Assembly (NCBI GenBank): GCA_937903155.1
Contig: CALCZU010000087.1
Span: 1-40,500, forward strand
Reading direction: 5' to 3'
Length of the DNA stretch: 40,500 nt
Source: an uncultured Bdellovibrionales bacterium
GTDB taxonomy: Bacteria; Bdellovibrionota; FAC87; UBA2466
Shown one piece after another: positions 38,987-40,500 of this stretch; the first letter of the stretch is position 1, and each line of letters starts with the position of its first letter. The position numbers were made by a program, and so were the translations under genes. The notes beneath the pieces were generated by a model. The model was not told the origin of the DNA. It was given only the letters and a program-made list of their open reading frames with translations, and ran no database searches.

Positions 38987-40500
38987 TCAAATGGAAGTCC
39001 TTAATTCTTTTAACTTTTTCATAAGTTCGAGGGCTTCATTTTCTTTGCCAAGACGCTGTGTCATTTTTATCTCGGCGCTTAACGCTTTGATGGCATCTTC
39101 CCGTTTCCGAGTTTTAAGTCGTTCAATAATTAATTCGTAATAGGTTTCAGGCTTGATCTCATTAGACTTTTGGCCTTCCCGAATGAGTCCCGCGCTCACA
39201 TGAGACATCACTTTCGCATCTGACACGGTCTGAAAAATCCGAGCCGCATTGACGTCAAAGTCCTCTAGCGAGCTTTGATGGAGCTGTCCTAGCCATTCCA
39301 CAAGCTCGGGATCTCTTAAAGTCGGCTGCCAGTCTTCCAGCGGCATCTTCAAAAAAACCTCAGGGACTCGGAGCGAAGTTTCTAGAAACTCGAGTTCGAG
39401 GGAATTACTAATCGGACTCTTACCCGTTGGCCTCGATTGCTGCGATCTTTGTGGGGGTGATGCAGGTTTAGCGGGCTCTGCTTTTAGGTTGCGAGTCGCT
39501 TTTTCAACCGTTTCGGCTAAGGCTTCTCGAGTGAGGTTTAAAACCATCGCGATGTCATCCCAAACGAGCGCTCTTTCGTTTGAGTTTCGGGTGGCAACAA
39601 GAATCGGCGTGAACTCCTCGAGATATTTTTTGATCTGAGTGGGATTTAAAGGCCCCTGCGCTGCGATTTCTTTCAAATATTTATTAATCTGTCGAGGTGC
39701 CGTTTCGCAGAGGCGATAAAATGCCTCTGCACTTTCTTTTTGCACGTATTCGTCGGGATCCAAACCATCGGGTAGGGACAGATCTTTTGCGAAAATTTTT
39801 GACTGAAAAAAGAGGTGTACTGACCGATGCCAGGCATCTTGTCCGGCTTTATCGGGATCAAAGACCGTGACCACTTGCTTTGCGAGACTTTTGAGTTCGT
39901 AGCAATGGTCTTCGGTAAGCGCGGTCCCCATCGTCGCCACGGCGTTTTGGACTCCTGAATTATAAAGGCCCACGACATCCATGTAACCTTCAACGACGAC
40001 CGCTTCGCCGCGGACGCGGATGCCTCTTTGATTTTCAAAAAGTCCGTAAAGATTTTTTCGCTTTGAGAAGATCGGAGAATCGACCGAGTTTAAATACTTG
40101 GGTTTGTCTTCTTCATCCAAAATGCGCCCGCCAAACGCTATCGTCTTTCCTTCTTTGTCCGTAATCGGAAACATCAGTCGATTTCTAAAAAAATCAAATC
40201 CATCTTTGGGATTATCCTGTCGAGGAGAAGCAAGGCCTGCGGCGATCATTTCTTCGAAGGAATAACCGCGTTTCGCCATTACGTTTTTAAGAGTGTCCCA
40301 GCCTTTTGGGGCGGCACCGATTTTAAACTTTTTGATCGTCGCTTCAGAAATTCCGCGAGACATAATATAGTCTTTTGCAAACGCGTATTCTTTCGTCTCC
40401 GTGAGGAGATAGTGAAAGTACTTTGTCGCAAGCTCCAACGCTTCATAGGTTTTTAAAATTTTAGGGGAAGGCGCGACTTGATTTTTTTTAAAGTAGGGAA
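38987..40500 (-). CDS. dnaG: DNA primase DnaG (N-terminal zinc domain outside window)
   Basis: The frame stays open to the end of the window, so the start and the zinc-binding domain lie beyond 40500. The visible part begins in the linker and RNA polymerase domain. It has the TOPRIM motifs VVVEGYMDVVGLYNSGV and VTVFDPDKAGQDAW, a typical YIMSRGISEATIKKFKIG segment, and RNRLMFPITDKEGKTIAFGG. A Pro/Ser/Gln-rich linker leads to a C-terminal helical domain that should contact the helicase. DnaG makes RNA primers for replication. Its gene lies upstream of rpoD in the same direction. A TTG-started frame from 40438 is only an internal part of the gene. Confidence 0.96.
   Translation of the reverse strand, partial: PYFKKNQVAPSPKILKTYEALELATKYFHYLLTETKEYAFAKDYIMSRGISEATIKKFKIGAAPKGWDTLKNVMAKRGYSFEEMIAAGLASPRQDNPKDGFDFFRNRLMFPITDKEGKTIAFGGRILDEEDKPKYLNSVDSPIFSKRKNLYGLFENQRGIRVRGEAVVVEGYMDVVGLYNSGVQNAVATMGTALTEDHCYELKSLAKQVVTVFDPDKAGQDAWHRSVHLFFQSKIFAKDLSLPDGLDPDEYVQKESAEAFYRLCETAPRQINKYLKEIAAQGPLNPTQIKKYLEEFTPILVATRNSNERALVWDDIAMVLNLTREALAETVEKATRNLKAEPAKPASPPQRSQQSRPTGKSPISNSLELEFLETSLRVPEVFLKMPLEDWQPTLRDPELVEWLGQLHQSSLEDFDVNAARIFQTVSDAKVMSHVSAGLIREGQKSNEIKPETYYELIIERLKTRKREDAIKALSAEIKMTQRLGKENEALELMKKLKELRTSI

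Noticed and set aside
38272..39024. A 250-codon open frame antisense to rpoD
   Set aside because: It is Phe-rich, lacks a ribosome-binding site and mirrors the rpoD reading frame; rpoD is complete and certain.

Overview
This 40.5 kb window is a gene-dense piece of a bacterial chromosome with moderate GC content. The best taxonomic guess is a Bdellovibrio-like member of the Bdellovibrionota. The grounds are two TIGR02147-type regulators each translationally coupled to a secreted protein, a CHASE2 histidine kinase next to an NtrC-type regulator, an E1-alpha/E1-beta pyruvate dehydrogenase operon ending in lipB, many lipid- and wall-directed exported proteins, and dnaG-rpoD organised as in Proteobacteria. 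The genus cannot be named from the sequence alone. No prophage, transposase, CRISPR array or plasmid gene was seen.

Layout. 1-1262 (+): the end of queE overlapping lipA. 1277-3516 (-): a TIGR02147 regulator overlapping two tandem paralogous exported proteins. 3711-9318 (+): pdhA, pdhB, E2, lpdA and lipB, an operon with very short gaps and ATGA overlaps. 9568-11025: a short methionine-synthase-like protein overlapping a two-cluster ferredoxin (+), then a small one-cluster ferredoxin (-). 11150-13713: an exported M64-like zinc peptidase (+) and a Bcr/CflA-type efflux pump (-). 14208-20671: two large exported low-complexity proteins (+) flanking an amgK-murU-like peptidoglycan-sugar salvage pair (-). 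20795-29358 (-): a lytic transglycosylase, then thiolase, ftsW, murG, murC, murB and a patatin-like lipase in one run. 29524-33315 (-): CHASE2 kinase, sigma-54 response regulator and a DUF985 cupin. 33639-36663 (-): a coiled-coil zinc-ribbon protein, a second TIGR02147 regulator coupled to an exported beta-barrel protein, and a small exported protein. 36813-40500 (-): tRNA-Ile(CAU), rpoD and the 3' part of dnaG.

How the genes work together. lipA and lipB supply the lipoyl group for the single lipoyl domain of E2, and the PDH operon makes acetyl-CoA. The middle of the window is concentrated on peptidoglycan: sugar salvage (amgK/murU), cleavage (transglycosylase), UDP-MurNAc formation and ligation (murB, murC), lipid II (murG) and polymerisation (ftsW).

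The most interesting unexplained structures are three. First, a regulator/exported-protein module occurs twice with overlapping start and stop codons; its exported proteins share a patchwork of GxGGD and HE signatures. Second, six long inverted-repeat elements of two related families lie between genes, with compensatory changes in one inner hairpin and one copy that looks like a hybrid of both families. Third, a compact MetE-like protein has a Zn-ligand position apparently changed from Glu to Asn and overlaps a ferredoxin gene.
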